Assembly (NCBI RefSeq): GCF_020687505.1
Contig: NZ_JAJEQT010000004.1
Length of the DNA stretch: 64,000 bases
Strand: one strand, 5' to 3'
From: Coprococcus_C hominis
GTDB lineage: Bacteria; Bacillota; Clostridia; Lachnospirales; Lachnospiraceae
Shown here in pieces: positions 8,298-17,682 of this stretch. A model generated the notes under the pieces. The model was given only the letters and a program-made list of their open reading frames with translations, made no database searches and was not told where the DNA came from. The position numbers and the translations under genes were made by a program. Each line of letters opens with the position of its first letter. Position 1 is the stretch's first letter.

Positions 8298-9417
8298 TTA
8301 TTCCGTCTCTTCCTTCGTGTTAATCCATTTCAAATACGCACTGATAAATCCATCAATGCCGCCATCTAATACCGCCTGTGCGTTGCTGCACTCAAAGCCG
8401 GTTCGCGCATCCTTCACCATCGTGTACGGCTGCAGAACATAATTTCGAATCTGACTTCCCCAGCCATTGTCAGTCACTTCTCCACGAATGCCCGCGAGCT
8501 TGGCTTTGTTTTCTTCTTCTTTCATCATAAAGAGCTTCGCTGTCAGCATCTTCATCGCGGTATCCTTGTTGCTGTGCTGGGATCGCTCATTCTGACATTG
8601 TACCACAATTCCAGTCGGGATATGCGTGATACGGATTGCAGAACTTGTCTTGTTGATATGCTGTCCACCGGCACCGCTTGAACGATACGTATCGATTCGC
8701 AGATCTTCTGGATTGATCTCTACATGGATGCTATCATCCAGTTCCGGCATCACATCGACCGCCGCAAAGCTGGTCTGCCGTTTGCCTGCCGCATTAAATG
8801 GCGAAATACGAACCAGACGGTGCACACCTTTCTCGGATTTCAGATATCCATACGCATGCAACCCATTTACCTGAAATGTTACGGATTTGATACCCGCTTC
8901 CTCACCATCCAGATAGTCGAGAACTTCTACCGAGAAACCTTTCTTCTCCGCAAACCGCGTATACATACGATATAACATCTGTGCCCAATCGCACGCTTCC
9001 GTGCCACCAACACCCGCGTGAATCGTCACGATCGCGTTATTCGCATCATATTCTTCTGAAAGTAACGTATCAATACGGAACTCTTCGAATTTCTCTTCAA
9101 ACGACGCAAGCTCATTTCCAATCTCTTCGACAAGGCTCGCATCATTTTCTTCTTCTGCCATCTCAATCAAAGTCCCAATATCTTCATACTGGTTCGAAAG
9201 CGTTTCAAATTCCTCGATCGTATCTTTCAGATTCTTTAATTCCTTCATTACCTGCTGACTATGTTCTACATCATCCCAGAACCCCGGCTGTTCCAGCATC
9301 GGCTCTAACTGCCTAATGCGTAACTGTTTGCCAGCGATGTCAAAGTGAATCCCTCACTTCCGCAAGTGGAGTTTTATATTCATTCAGAGTAAAGCGAAAC
9401 TGATCTAACTCTATCAC
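8298..9417 (-). CDS. prfB: Peptide chain release factor 2 (programmed +1 frameshift)
   Basis: RF2 releases peptides at UGA and UAA. Translation begins at GTG 9417 (MIELDQFRFTLNEYK...), reads 25 codons and meets an in-frame TGA at 9342-9340 in the slippery context CTTTGAC. A +1 shift joins DIAGKQLRIRQLEPM to the main frame, giving about 372 residues. The main frame contains the GGQ loop (SSGAGGQHINKTSSAIRITH) and the domain that reads the stop codon (SPF in VRISPFNAAG). The alternative GTG at 9426 is too close to the SD. Downstream of secA (30-nt gap), the classical order. Confidence 0.95.
9339..9357 (-). other. prfB programmed +1 frameshift site
   Basis: Minus-strand reading GTG AGG GAT TCA CTT TGA C: slippery CUU followed by the poorly terminating UGA-C, with an AGGG SD-like element five bases upstream. 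Low RF2 slows termination, permits the shift and so restores RF2 (autoregulation known for bacterial prfB). Confidence 0.92.
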
Positions 9418-9447
9418 TTCCGTCACCACCTCTCAAAATTAATCAAA

Positions 9448-12021
9448 TTATAAGTTTCTGCCGCAGCACATCTTGTATTTCTTGCCGCTGCCGCAAGGAC
9501 ATGGATCGTTACGGCCAATCTTTGCGCTCTCGCGGCGGACTGGTCCTTTCTTTACGGAATCATCCTTGTTCGTTCCGGTTACCTTCGCAACCTCTTCACG
9601 TTCTACCTTCTGCTCGATCTTCACATGGAGCAGCATACGAACCGTATCCTCACGGATGGATGCTGTCATCTCATTGAACATATCGAAACCAGCAAACTTG
9701 TACTCAACAACCGGGTCCTTGCTGCCGTATGCCTGCAGGGTAATACCCTGACGAAGCTGTGTCATGTCGTCCAAATGCGCCATCCATTTCTTATCGATGA
9801 CCTTCAGCAGTACGACACGCTCGATCTCACGGAAATGCTCTGGCTCTGGGAACTCCGCTTCCTTCGCTTCGTATACCTTAGCCGCTTCTTCCTTGATTCT
9901 CTGCTTAAACTTATCCAGCTTGCCGGACTTCTTTTCTTCCTCTGTCAGCTCGATTGGCTCCATCGGAATAATCGGAATCAAAAGCTGGTTCAGCTCGCCA
10001 ATCTGCCACTCACTTGGAGCAAGATCAGCGGAACACGTCTTATCAATATAACTCTCAACCGTATCCTGAATAAACTTGAAGATAACATCACGCATATTCT
10101 CGCCATCCAGTACACGGCGACGCTCTGCGTAGATAACTTCACGCTGGTCATTGTTGACCTGATCGTATTCCATCAGATTCTTACGGATTGCAAAGTTGTT
10201 ACTCTCAATCTTCATCTGCGCTTTCTCTACGAACTTGGAGATTGTCTTATGCTGGATCTCCTCGCCCTCTGGAATCTTCAATGCATCGTAAACTGCCTTT
10301 ACCTTCTCGGAACCGAACAGACGCATCAGATCGTCGTCCAGAGACAGATAGAACTTGGATTCACCCGGATCGCCCTGACGTCCGGCACGACCACGCAGCT
10401 GGTTATCAATTCGACGGGACTCATGACGCTCTGTACCAATGATCTTCAGACCACCGAGTTCTGCCACGCCCTCGCCAAGCTTGATATCGGTACCACGACC
10501 AGCCATGTTGGTTGCGATCGTAACTGCACCACGCTGTCCGGCATCGGCAACGATCTCAGCCTCTAACTCATGGAACTTCGCATTCAATACCTTGTGCTGG
10601 ATGCCGCGCTTTGTGAGCATACGACTCAGTTCCTCGGATGCATCAATCGTGATTGTACCAACCAGTACCGGCTGTCCCTTATCATGCGCTTCCACAACCG
10701 CCTGTACGATTGCATTCAGTTTTTCTTTCTTTGTCTTAAAAATAGAATCGTGATGATCAATACGCTGTACCGGCAGGTTTGTCGGAACAACGACAACGTC
10801 CATGCCGTAGATCTCACGGAACTCTTCTTCCTCTGTCAAAGCAGTACCTGTCATACCTGCCTTCTTCTTATATTTGTTGAAGAAGTTCTGGAAAGTAATC
10901 GTTGCCAGTGTACGACTCTCTCGTTTTACCTTTACGTTTTCCTTTGCCTCAATCGCCTGATGCAGACCGTCTGAGAAGCGACGTCCCGGCATGATACGTC
11001 CGGTAAACTCATCGACGATCAAAACCTCGTCATCCTTAACAACGTAATCTTTATCACGGAACATGAGCGCATGTGCACGCAATGCCATGATCATGTTGTG
11101 CTGGATATCAATATTATCTGCATCTGAGAAGTTGTCGATATGGAAGAACTGCTCAACTTCCTTGACACCCTGTGCAGTCAGTACAACCTGCTTGTCCTTC
11201 TCATCAACTAAGTAATCTCCATCTTCCTCGATCTCTGTACCCATGATGGCATCGAGCTTACTGATTTCCATCGAAGCAGTACCACGCTTCATACGGCGTG
11301 CGAGATAATCGCACATCTTGTACAGATCGGTAGACTTTCCACTCTGACCGGAAATAATCAATGGGGTACGTGCCTCATCAATCAATACGGAATCGACCTC
11401 ATCGACGATCGCATAATGCAGATCACGCTGTACGAGCTGTTCCTTGTAGATTACCATGTTGTCACGCAGGTAATCGAAACCAAGCTCGTTATTTGTAACA
11501 TATGTAATGTCGCAGTTATAAGCGGCACGTCTTGCATCGTTTTTATCACTGTTTAAGATCACACCTACCGTCAGTCCGAGGAATTCGTGTACCTGTCCCA
11601 TCCACTCAGCATCACGCTTTGCCAGATAGTCGTTGACAGTTACGATATGAACACCCTTTCCTTCGAGTGCATTCAAATATGCAGGAAGCGTAGAAACCAA
11701 TGTCTTACCTTCACCAGTACGCATCTCCGGGATACGTCCCTGATGCAGCAGGATACCACCGATCAGCTGCACGCGGTAATGTTTCATATGAAGAACACGG
11801 TCTGCTGCCTCACGGACAACAGCAAATGCTTCTGGAAGCAGATCATCCAGTGTCTCGCCCTTTTCAAGACGTTCCTTGAACTCTGGTGTCTTTGCCTTCA
11901 GCTCTTCATCACTTAACGCCTGCATGGTTGAATCCAGCGCTTCAATCTTATCTACAATCGGATATATTTTCTTTAGCTCTTTATCGCTATGTGTTCCAAA
12001 CACTTTTTCAAATAAGCTCAT
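9448..12021 (-). CDS. secA: Preprotein translocase ATPase SecA
   Basis: 857 residues, full length. Motor of Sec-dependent secretion at SecYEG. Walker A is MRTGEGKTLVSTLPA, the DEAD-type motif is VDEVDSVLIDEARTPLIISG, and NMAGRGTDIKLGEGV and GRAGRQGDPGESKF are helicase motifs of the second nucleotide-binding fold. The C-terminus carries the zinc-binding SEC-C motif CPCGSGKKYKMCCG, which contacts SecB-like or ribosomal partners. Start ATG has GGGAGG upstream. It has its own promoter and heads the secA-prfB-cheW-hom run. Confidence 0.98.
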   Translation of the reverse strand: MSLFEKVFGTHSDKELKKIYPIVDKIEALDSTMQALSDEELKAKTPEFKERLEKGETLDDLLPEAFAVVREAADRVLHMKHYRVQLIGGILLHQGRIPEMRTGEGKTLVSTLPAYLNALEGKGVHIVTVNDYLAKRDAEWMGQVHEFLGLTVGVILNSDKNDARRAAYNCDITYVTNNELGFDYLRDNMVIYKEQLVQRDLHYAIVDEVDSVLIDEARTPLIISGQSGKSTDLYKMCDYLARRMKRGTASMEISKLDAIMGTEIEEDGDYLVDEKDKQVVLTAQGVKEVEQFFHIDNFSDADNIDIQHNMIMALRAHALMFRDKDYVVKDDEVLIVDEFTGRIMPGRRFSDGLHQAIEAKENVKVKRESRTLATITFQNFFNKYKKKAGMTGTALTEEEEFREIYGMDVVVVPTNLPVQRIDHHDSIFKTKKEKLNAIVQAVVEAHDKGQPVLVGTITIDASEELSRMLTKRGIQHKVLNAKFHELEAEIVADAGQRGAVTIATNMAGRGTDIKLGEGVAELGGLKIIGTERHESRRIDNQLRGRAGRQGDPGESKFYLSLDDDLMRLFGSEKVKAVYDALKIPEGEEIQHKTISKFVEKAQMKIESNNFAIRKNLMEYDQVNNDQREVIYAERRRVLDGENMRDVIFKFIQDTVESYIDKTCSADLAPSEWQIGELNQLLIPIIPMEPIELTEEEKKSGKLDKFKQRIKEEAAKVYEAKEAEFPEPEHFREIERVVLLKVIDKKWMAHLDDMTQLRQGITLQAYGSKDPVVEYKFAGFDMFNEMTASIREDTVRMLLHVKIEQKVEREEVAKVTGTNKDDSVKKGPVRRESAKIGRNDPCPCGSGKKYKMCCGRNL

Positions 12022-12065
12022 TTCTTACCTCCCTGAGCGTAACTCATTCTAATACCACAACTTGT

Positions 12066-12094
12066 AATATAACATTAAATGGTAGGTAACGCAA
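12066..12094 (-). promoter_or_regulatory. Putative secA promoter
   Basis: Minus strand: -35 TTGCGT, 17-nt spacer, extended -10 TGT-TATATT, about 45 nt upstream of the secA start codon. Confidence 0.6.
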
Positions 12095-12150
12095 GAAGTT
12101 TCCATGTCAGAAATACTATTCCCATATAGAAAATATCCTATAATAACAAA

Positions 12151-12178
12151 TATCCCGGAGACCTTCGTCTCCGGGATA
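12151..12178. terminator. Intrinsic terminator after hpf
   Basis: A perfect 12-bp stem (TATCCCGGAGAC/GTCTCCGGGATA) with a CTTC loop lies 38 nt past the hpf stop. The stronger T-run (GTTTTTTC) is on the plus-strand side; on the minus strand it is followed by TTTGTTATTAT. It separates hpf from secA. Confidence 0.7.
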
Positions 12179-12215
12179 CCGTTTTTTCATAACCCTCTAT
12201 ACATAACTGAAACTG

Positions 12216-12743
12216 TTAAAATTCTGGCTCGATCAATCCGAATGTATTGCCTCTACGCTTGTAGACTACATTTACCTTGTCTGTCTCTGCGTTACGGAAT
12301 ACGAAGAAATTATGTCCAAGCAGATCCATCTGGATGCATGCATCCTCCGGATACATAGGTTCTAACACAACCTTCTTGCTACGGATAATCTGGACATCCT
12401 CATCCTCAAGTCCTTCTACATCGAAGAAATCGTTGTTGATATAACCGGAATTCTGTTCCTTGTCCAAAATACGCTTCTTATGGCGTGTTACCTGACGTTC
12501 GATAATCTCCACAACCAAATCGATGGATACATACATATTATCGCTCGCCTGTTCTGCACGAATCGTATGTCCCTTCATCGGGATCGTAACCTCAATCTTC
12601 TGACGGTCCTTATCTACCGAAAGTGTAACCTGTGCTGCTGTGTCTTCACCGAAGAACTTCTCGATTCTCTCAAGCTTCTCGTAAATCGCCTGCTTCAGTG
12701 CGTCTGTAACCTCAATGTTCTTTCCACTTATGATGTAATTCAT
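12216..12743 (-). CDS. hpf: Ribosome hibernation promoting factor, long form
   Basis: 175 residues: an N-terminal HPF/RaiA domain (MNYIISGKNIEVTDALKQAI, residues 1-100) and the C-terminal dimerisation domain (IIRSKKVVLEPMYPEDACIQ ... TFGLIEPEF), the two-domain layout of long HPF in Firmicutes. It joins two 70S ribosomes into silent 100S dimers in stationary phase or stress. Alone in its transcription unit with a terminator behind it. Start ATG has an AAAGGAGC-type SD. Confidence 0.95.
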   Translation of the reverse strand: MNYIISGKNIEVTDALKQAIYEKLERIEKFFGEDTAAQVTLSVDKDRQKIEVTIPMKGHTIRAEQASDNMYVSIDLVVEIIERQVTRHKKRILDKEQNSGYINNDFFDVEGLEDEDVQIIRSKKVVLEPMYPEDACIQMDLLGHNFFVFRNAETDKVNVVYKRRGNTFGLIEPEF

Positions 12744-12818
12744 ATGCCCCAGCTCCTTTACGTCGAACTATAGAAAATAAAAAATGTGCGTGAAGCACAT
12801 GTACTTTCTATGTTTAGT

Positions 12819-12824
12819 ATTATA
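12819..12824 (-). promoter_or_regulatory. Putative extended -10 for hpf
   Basis: Minus strand TGC-TATAAT about 75 nt upstream of hpf; no good -35 at 17 nt. A small hairpin (ATGTGC/GCACAT, 12784-12800) lies between it and the start codon, in the 5' leader. Confidence 0.4.
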
Positions 12825-12897
12825 GCACACCCAACCCCTGTTTGGGAAGTGATTTTTCGTCAAAATATACAAAAATTCACATTTTTTTGATAACGGA

Positions 12898-12933
12898 AAA
12901 GGGCACCCTCGATTCTTACCGAAAATGCCCTTT
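12898..12933 (-). terminator. Intrinsic terminator after the NlpC/P60 gene
   Basis: Minus strand AAAGGGCA and TGCCCTTT pair around a 20-nt loop and are followed by TCCGTTATC. The hairpin begins 32 nt after the stop codon. The T-run is weak, so efficiency is uncertain. Confidence 0.55.
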
Positions 12934-12964
12934 CAAACACATTATAGAAAGTATTACTAATTTC

Positions 12965-14275
12965 CTAATTTACAATTCTGCAAGCCTTAAATGGTGTACT
13001 GTAATTTACATTTGAGATCTTGATTCCTGTACGGCTGCTGCTTGCATGTACGATCTGTCCATTTCCAATATAGATACCTACGTGCTCGCAGGAACCTGTA
13101 CCGTGATCGTAGAATACCAGATCACCAGGTGCCAATGCTGCAAGGCTGACTGCTGTACCTGCATTACTCTGTGGTGTACATGTACGAGGAAGTGAATATC
13201 CAAAGTTCTTATATACACTCTGTACGAATCCGGAACAATCCGCTCCGTTTGTCAAGCTTGTACCGCCCCATACATATGGGTTTCCAACGAACTGACATGC
13301 AAAGTTTGCAATCTGCTGTCCAAGATCTGAGGTTGGAGCTTCTGTCACTGGTGCTTCTGTTGTAGGAGCCTCTGTCGTAGGAGCTTCCGTTGTTGGTGCT
13401 TCCGTTGTCGTTGTATCCTGTGCCGGTGCACTTACTGCCTTTGCTGTTGGCATATTATAAGAAATAGTTATGTACTCATTCTTTACATATCCTGTCACAG
13501 TGTCAAGCTGGATCTTTGTCCATGCATCTCCTGTCTCTACGATCGGATAAGATTCTCCCTGTGCCAGAAGTGTGATGCTCTCGCTGTCTGTGCTTGCTGC
13601 ACTACGAAGCTTCAATGCCGCTGTATTTACAACTGCAACCTTCGAGAGATTTGCGCTTGCATAGCTTGCTGCATCCCCTTCAAATGCTAACAAATCATTT
13701 CTGATATATCCATCTACATTTCCTGATGTGATATGGGACCATGTATCACCTTTTTCTACGATGTTTACAAGTCCGCCTGCATCAATCGTTCCAACCTTTG
13801 CTGCATTCACATCACCAGACTGACGAATATTTACGGAACCAGATGCTGTGACGATTGCCTTTCCTGTGAAATCCATAACCGGTGATGCTGCCGCCTCAGA
13901 TGCTTCCTGTACAGGTGCTTCTGTCGTTGGCTCTTCCGTTGCCGGTGCCTCCGTTGTTTCCTCGGAAGGAACTTCTGCGATTTCTCCTGTTACCTTTGCA
14001 ATCTCCTGAATCTCGCCTGTTGCTACTGCGTCGGTTGCTGTTGCCTCTGCAACAACTGCAGCCGGTGCTGTTGCATCCTCCGGAGTGGCGTCTGCTGTAA
14101 ATACGTCTCCTCCATTTTCTTCAATATAGTGATCTACGATCGATGTAATACTGACGTTAGCATCGGTATATACAAACTCATCTGCCAACGCGGTATATGT
14201 GTATGTACCCATGGACGAAGCGAAAATGCAACCTGCCGCCGCTACCGCCAACCACTTTACGGATGGTCTTTTCAT
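12965..14275 (-). CDS. Secreted SH3b-NlpC/P60 peptidoglycan endopeptidase
   Basis: 436 residues. A signal peptide (residues 1-31, KWLAVAAAGCIFASSMGTYT) leads to an alanine/threonine/glutamate-rich linker, two SH3b cell-wall-binding domains (about 140-200 and 210-275), a TTEAP repeat linker and a C-terminal NlpC/P60 domain. Catalytic residues are visible: Cys in GADCSGFVQSV, His in CEHVGIYIG, and the third polar residue in QIVHAS. It is predicted to cleave D-Glu-diaminopimelate or similar peptide bonds during growth or division. A strong promoter and TGTAAC direct repeats precede it. Confidence 0.93.
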   Translation of the reverse strand: MKRPSVKWLAVAAAGCIFASSMGTYTYTALADEFVYTDANVSITSIVDHYIEENGGDVFTADATPEDATAPAAVVAEATATDAVATGEIQEIAKVTGEIAEVPSEETTEAPATEEPTTEAPVQEASEAAASPVMDFTGKAIVTASGSVNIRQSGDVNAAKVGTIDAGGLVNIVEKGDTWSHITSGNVDGYIRNDLLAFEGDAASYASANLSKVAVVNTAALKLRSAASTDSESITLLAQGESYPIVETGDAWTKIQLDTVTGYVKNEYITISYNMPTAKAVSAPAQDTTTTEAPTTEAPTTEAPTTEAPVTEAPTSDLGQQIANFACQFVGNPYVWGGTSLTNGADCSGFVQSVYKNFGYSLPRTCTPQSNAGTAVSLAALAPGDLVFYDHGTGSCEHVGIYIGNGQIVHASSSRTGIKISNVNYSTPFKACRIVN

Positions 14276-14292
14276 GTTCTTACCTCCAATTT

Positions 14293-14319
14293 GTTACAAA
14301 TATGTTACAACTTATTACA
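14293..14319 (-). promoter_or_regulatory. TGTAAC direct repeats, candidate WalR site
   Basis: On the minus strand TGTAAT-N4-TGTAAC-N5-TGTAAC lies between the -10 and the SD. The last pair fits the WalR (YycF) consensus TGTWAH-N5-TGTWAH known from cell-wall hydrolase promoters. Its position downstream of the -10 would favour repression. Binding is inferred only from the pattern. Confidence 0.5.
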
Positions 14320-14325
14320 TTGCCC

Positions 14326-14354
14326 ATTATAGCAACCTGTAATATTATTGTCAA
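14326..14354 (-). promoter_or_regulatory. sigma-A promoter of the NlpC/P60 gene
   Basis: Minus strand: consensus -35 TTGACA, 17-nt spacer, extended -10 TGC-TATAAT. The rest of the 310-nt gap (14276-14586) is AT-rich and holds one more GTTACAAAATGTAAC inverted repeat at about 14471-14485; no gene was seen. Confidence 0.8.
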
Positions 14355-14550
14355 CCAGTTTTTGGATGTTTTTTCAAAAGTTCACAAATTCTTCGCATTT
14401 TCGCTACGTTTTTGAGTATTTTTCGATTTCATTTTCTGTAAACCTATTCTTTTTAATGGTTCACATAAAATTGTTACATTTTGTAACATTTCGAAATATT
14501 TGATACACGATATTGATGTTTTGACTTTAGAAATACAATATATAGAAAAC

Positions 14551-14570
14551 GGCGCAGGATATCCTGCGCC
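14551..14570. terminator. Palindromic terminator after the Rpn gene
   Basis: GGCGCAGGAT/ATCCTGCGCC is a perfect 20-nt palindrome 17 nt past the Rpn stop codon; the minus strand continues GTTTTCTATATA. Confidence 0.65.
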
Positions 14571-14586
14571 ATTTCTTATATACTTG

Positions 14587-15597
14587 TCACCAATATTGTT
14601 CTACGAGCTTCTGTGCTTCCTCCTCGGTTTTGTCATAGGATTCTATCAATTCCTGAACCGCCTGTTCCTTTGTGGGGCACAGCTTCTTTAGCAGTTTAAA
14701 CATTGCTTTAACACTTTCTTCCAGTTCTTCCTCAGCCTTCTTCGTCTTTGCCCGCTCTTCCTGTATGTTCATTGGCTCCATATTCTCAAACCAGTTTCCC
14801 ATGCTCTCGCCTCCGATCATTTTTCTCAAACAATCTGTCGCCTCAGAAACCGATACCTGCATCTTCATAAATAACGCCCACAGCGAATTTACAATGATCT
14901 GCACGATATTCTCCGATGCCCGCTCCATGATCTCGCGGATCTCATCCTGATTGGATCTGAGAAAATCTGTAAAATCCTGCGGTGTCTGGATGCGGTTTAT
15001 CATCATCAAAAGCGACATTTCATCCTCATGAATCAGCAGCTCTTCGTTTGTATACTGGTGAACATTCACAAGCCGGTATGTAAAATCCGGTATATATGAT
15101 GCAAAGATCTCATTCATAAACACCCGTTCTTTTACGTGCATAGCTGCTGTCCATTTTCCCGTGCCCTCATAATACACAATCGGGAACACCGGCGGATACC
15201 GGAACCCCTTCGTCTTAGAAATCCCCGGATGCGCTTTCTCCATCGTCTTTGCATAATCATCCCAGATACATACCGTGTAGCGAAGTAACTGCATACACAC
15301 ATTATAATCGACATCACTTTTATGTTCAATAAGGGAAACCATATAAAGCGGCATATCTTTCCGCATTTCTGGCAAATGGATCTTCTTCACGGTGTCCGTC
15401 TCAAATTCGATTCCCAAGTATGCCTGATACTTGTCCGTCACATCCTCGATATCCTCCGGCTGAACATTCTTTAAGATATCCAGATCTGCATAGTCGCGCA
15501 GAAACTGTGCACAAAGTACATGATTGCTGAATACCTGCCGGTTGTTGACATCCTTGACCTGTCCAATACGGATGTTTAATTTCTTTTCTTCTCCCAT
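14587..15597 (-). CDS. Rpn family recombination-promoting nuclease / PD-(D/E)XK transposase-like protein
   Basis: 336 residues from ATG (MGEEKKLNIRIG) with AAGGAGGAGC upstream; the open frame begins 16 codons earlier without an SD. The segment PLYMVSLIEHKSDVDYNVCM followed by QLLRYTVCIWDDY is the signature of the Rpn/YhgA-like family, with the E-x-K of a PD-(D/E)XK nuclease core; FETDTV supplies a nearby acidic residue. Members nick DNA and promote RecA-independent recombination; many are multicopy in Lachnospiraceae. The C-terminal 60 residues are Lys/Glu-rich and helical. Stands alone between a terminator and a decayed gene. Confidence 0.85.
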   Translation of the reverse strand: MGEEKKLNIRIGQVKDVNNRQVFSNHVLCAQFLRDYADLDILKNVQPEDIEDVTDKYQAYLGIEFETDTVKKIHLPEMRKDMPLYMVSLIEHKSDVDYNVCMQLLRYTVCIWDDYAKTMEKAHPGISKTKGFRYPPVFPIVYYEGTGKWTAAMHVKERVFMNEIFASYIPDFTYRLVNVHQYTNEELLIHEDEMSLLMMINRIQTPQDFTDFLRSNQDEIREIMERASENIVQIIVNSLWALFMKMQVSVSEATDCLRKMIGGESMGNWFENMEPMNIQEERAKTKKAEEELEESVKAMFKLLKKLCPTKEQAVQELIESYDKTEEEAQKLVEQYW

Positions 15598-15776
15598 ACG
15601 CTCCTCCTTTTTTGCAAGCAAAAAACTCCTGTTTTTCTCATTCATTCTGTTTTTACCAAACTATAAATAACGGGGAATTTCATAGATGAAATGAATATAT
15701 AAAAGAGTATTTCCGACTGTTACCGAACTACGCCAGAACAACGATTCTCGACAACACATCCACCATAGCATAAGTT

Positions 15777-16378
15777 TTATAGAAATGTAAAGCGTAAGTT
15801 TGGAACATTTAGAAAAAGTGAGGAAATATGCGGGGTTGAGGGCAAAAAATATTTTGTTGATACTACCGGTAATAAAAAAACGGAATAGTCCTCGTTCGGT
15901 TCCCGTTTACGCGACATCAGCGACTCCTCCTGCAAGGTTCCATCAGGCTGTACAACATATCGGCAGTAATCCTCAAAGGTACTTTCATCCTGCATGCCAT
16001 TGCACAAGTAAAGCGACGATTCGCCGTCCACCTGAAACAACGAATATACATTTCCTCCAGCAACCTGTGTCTCCCAATGATCTGCATAATAGATCTGCTT
16101 CGCAGCACCATTTTCGACCGTGAATATATTCAATGCATCATATTCCACATACTCTTCGGAATACGGTGATTTTTCTACAAATAGCAATTCCGGTACACCA
16201 TCTCCGGTTACATCTGACACGATCATCTTCCTCCACCAGCTATCCAATTGCTGCCTGTATCTTTCTCTTTCCAGATGCAATCAGACTCTCGGCTGTCTGT
16301 TCGGTGCAGCCAACCGACTGTGCCTGCGCAATATCCCCCATAAGAGCGACCGCCTTACTGAGCTGCTTTACTACCATA
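15777..16378 (-). pseudogene. Decayed gene for a VCBS/FG-GAP-like extracellular protein
   Basis: The longest frame (15777-16280) begins right after a stop at a poor TTG and has no signal peptide. It contains SDVTGDGVPELLFVEKSPYS, the D-x-[DT]-G-D-G-x-P-E-L motif of Lachnospiraceae surface proteins with beta-propeller-like calcium repeats. A second frame just upstream (MVVKQLSKAVALMGDIAQAQ..., about 16378-16246) ends at TAG inside the first, consistent with a frameshift. The last ~25 residues (PSTPHISSLFLNVP...) look like random reading, so the C-terminus is lost too. Best read as a remnant, though a short expressed protein cannot be excluded. Confidence 0.5.
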
Positions 16379-16393
16379 TATTCACATAAAATA

Positions 16394-16427
16394 AGCGATT
16401 GTATCCACTTGTGATACAACCGCTTAC
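16394..16427 (-). terminator. Intrinsic terminator after the MFS gene
   Basis: Minus strand AAGCGGTTGTATC pairs with GATACAATCGCTT around a CACAAGTG loop and is followed by ATTTTAT, 36 nt beyond the MFS stop codon. Confidence 0.75.
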
Positions 16428-16462
16428 ATGATATCTCATTTCAGAAAAAAGAGCAATCAATG

Positions 16463-17638
16463 TTACTTATTCTCCACCAGATTCTTCGACATACATGTCA
16501 GGAAGAATAACACAGAGACTGCCGCAAATGCAGCTCCTACAAAACCAATATGCGAGATTTGTCCCTTGTCACACACAATTCCACCAAGGAAGCTGCCTGC
16601 GCCGATACCGAAATTAAAGATACCGGAAAAAATCGACATTGCAACCGACGAGGACTGTTCATCCGTACAGCGGATCGTCTCTGACTGGAATGATACATTA
16701 AATACAAGTACTGTAATGCCCCATAAAGCACAAAGCGCCATTATAAATCCCGGCTGTCCTGCTGCAGGAAGCAGCAATAACAGTTCAACTGCCAACGAAA
16801 TCATCACCGTACGTAAAAATCCATGCCGGTATTTGTCATAGAATTTCGAGAACAGAAAACTGCCGAGCAATCCTGCTGCACCAAACACAAACAATGTAAT
16901 GGTGACTGTACTATTTCCCATGTGTGCGACCTGCTGCAGGAACGGATCGATATAACTATAGCTCGTATAATAGCCCACTACAAACAAAAATGTCTGAATA
17001 TAGATGCAGACAAGTGCACGATTCTTAAATAGTTCTGGCAGCTGCTTCACACGGAACGGCTCGCCACACTCCATCTTCGGGAACAGGAATGCCATATATG
17101 TCAAAACAACGAATGTGATGATTGCCACGATCAAAAAGGCGATTCTCCATCCTGCATAATGTCCAATCATTTTTCCAAGCGGAAGTCCTGCAATCGTCGC
17201 AACCGAAGTACCTGTCACGACCATGCTGAGTGCTTTGGACTGATGTTCTTCCGATGCCATACGCACTGCAATCGGAGACGCAATCGACCAGAAAATCGCA
17301 TGTGCACAGGCTACACCGATTCGGGACGCCATCAGCATGCCGTAGCTGTTTGACAACACGGTCAACACCTGACAGATTCCGAACAATGCAACTGTTCCCA
17401 TAAATAACTTCTTATAATCAATCTTGCTCACGAGCAGCATGAGCGGCAGGGAAAGCAACATAACGATCCACGAATATACCGTGATCAACATGCCCGCCTT
17501 CGCCTCAGAAATTGAAAAGCTCTTTGCAATATCAGTCAGCAGACCGATTGGCATAAACTCGGATGTGTTAAAAATAAATGCTGAGACAGTCATTCCGATC
17601 AATGGAAGCCTCTCTTTGGACGTCATCTTCGTCTTCAT
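16463..17638 (-). CDS. MFS transporter, sugar-efflux (SotB/YdeA-like) family
   Basis: 391 residues with about 12 hydrophobic segments and a short Lys-rich start. The first segment (GMTVSAFIFNTSEFMPIGLL) is characteristic of the DHA1 sugar efflux group: in SotB and relatives the same TSEFxPxGLL motif opens TM1. Motif LPLGKMIGHYAGWRIAFLIV at TM5 is the DHA1 antiporter motif C region. Predicted to export sugars, sugar derivatives or drugs by proton antiport; substrate not predictable. Monocistronic, with a promoter and a terminator of its own. Confidence 0.88.
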   Translation of the reverse strand: MKTKMTSKERLPLIGMTVSAFIFNTSEFMPIGLLTDIAKSFSISEAKAGMLITVYSWIVMLLSLPLMLLVSKIDYKKLFMGTVALFGICQVLTVLSNSYGMLMASRIGVACAHAIFWSIASPIAVRMASEEHQSKALSMVVTGTSVATIAGLPLGKMIGHYAGWRIAFLIVAIITFVVLTYMAFLFPKMECGEPFRVKQLPELFKNRALVCIYIQTFLFVVGYYTSYSYIDPFLQQVAHMGNSTVTITLFVFGAAGLLGSFLFSKFYDKYRHGFLRTVMISLAVELLLLLPAAGQPGFIMALCALWGITVLVFNVSFQSETIRCTDEQSSSVAMSIFSGIFNFGIGAGSFLGGIVCDKGQISHIGFVGAAFAAVSVLFFLTCMSKNLVENK

Positions 17639-17682
17639 CTTATACCTCTTATCTTAAATAAAATTCAACAAAACTAAGATGC

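Noticed and set aside
15598..15776. Additional small gene between the Rpn gene and the relic
   Set aside because: No open frame with an SD; region is AT-rich with no recognisable element.
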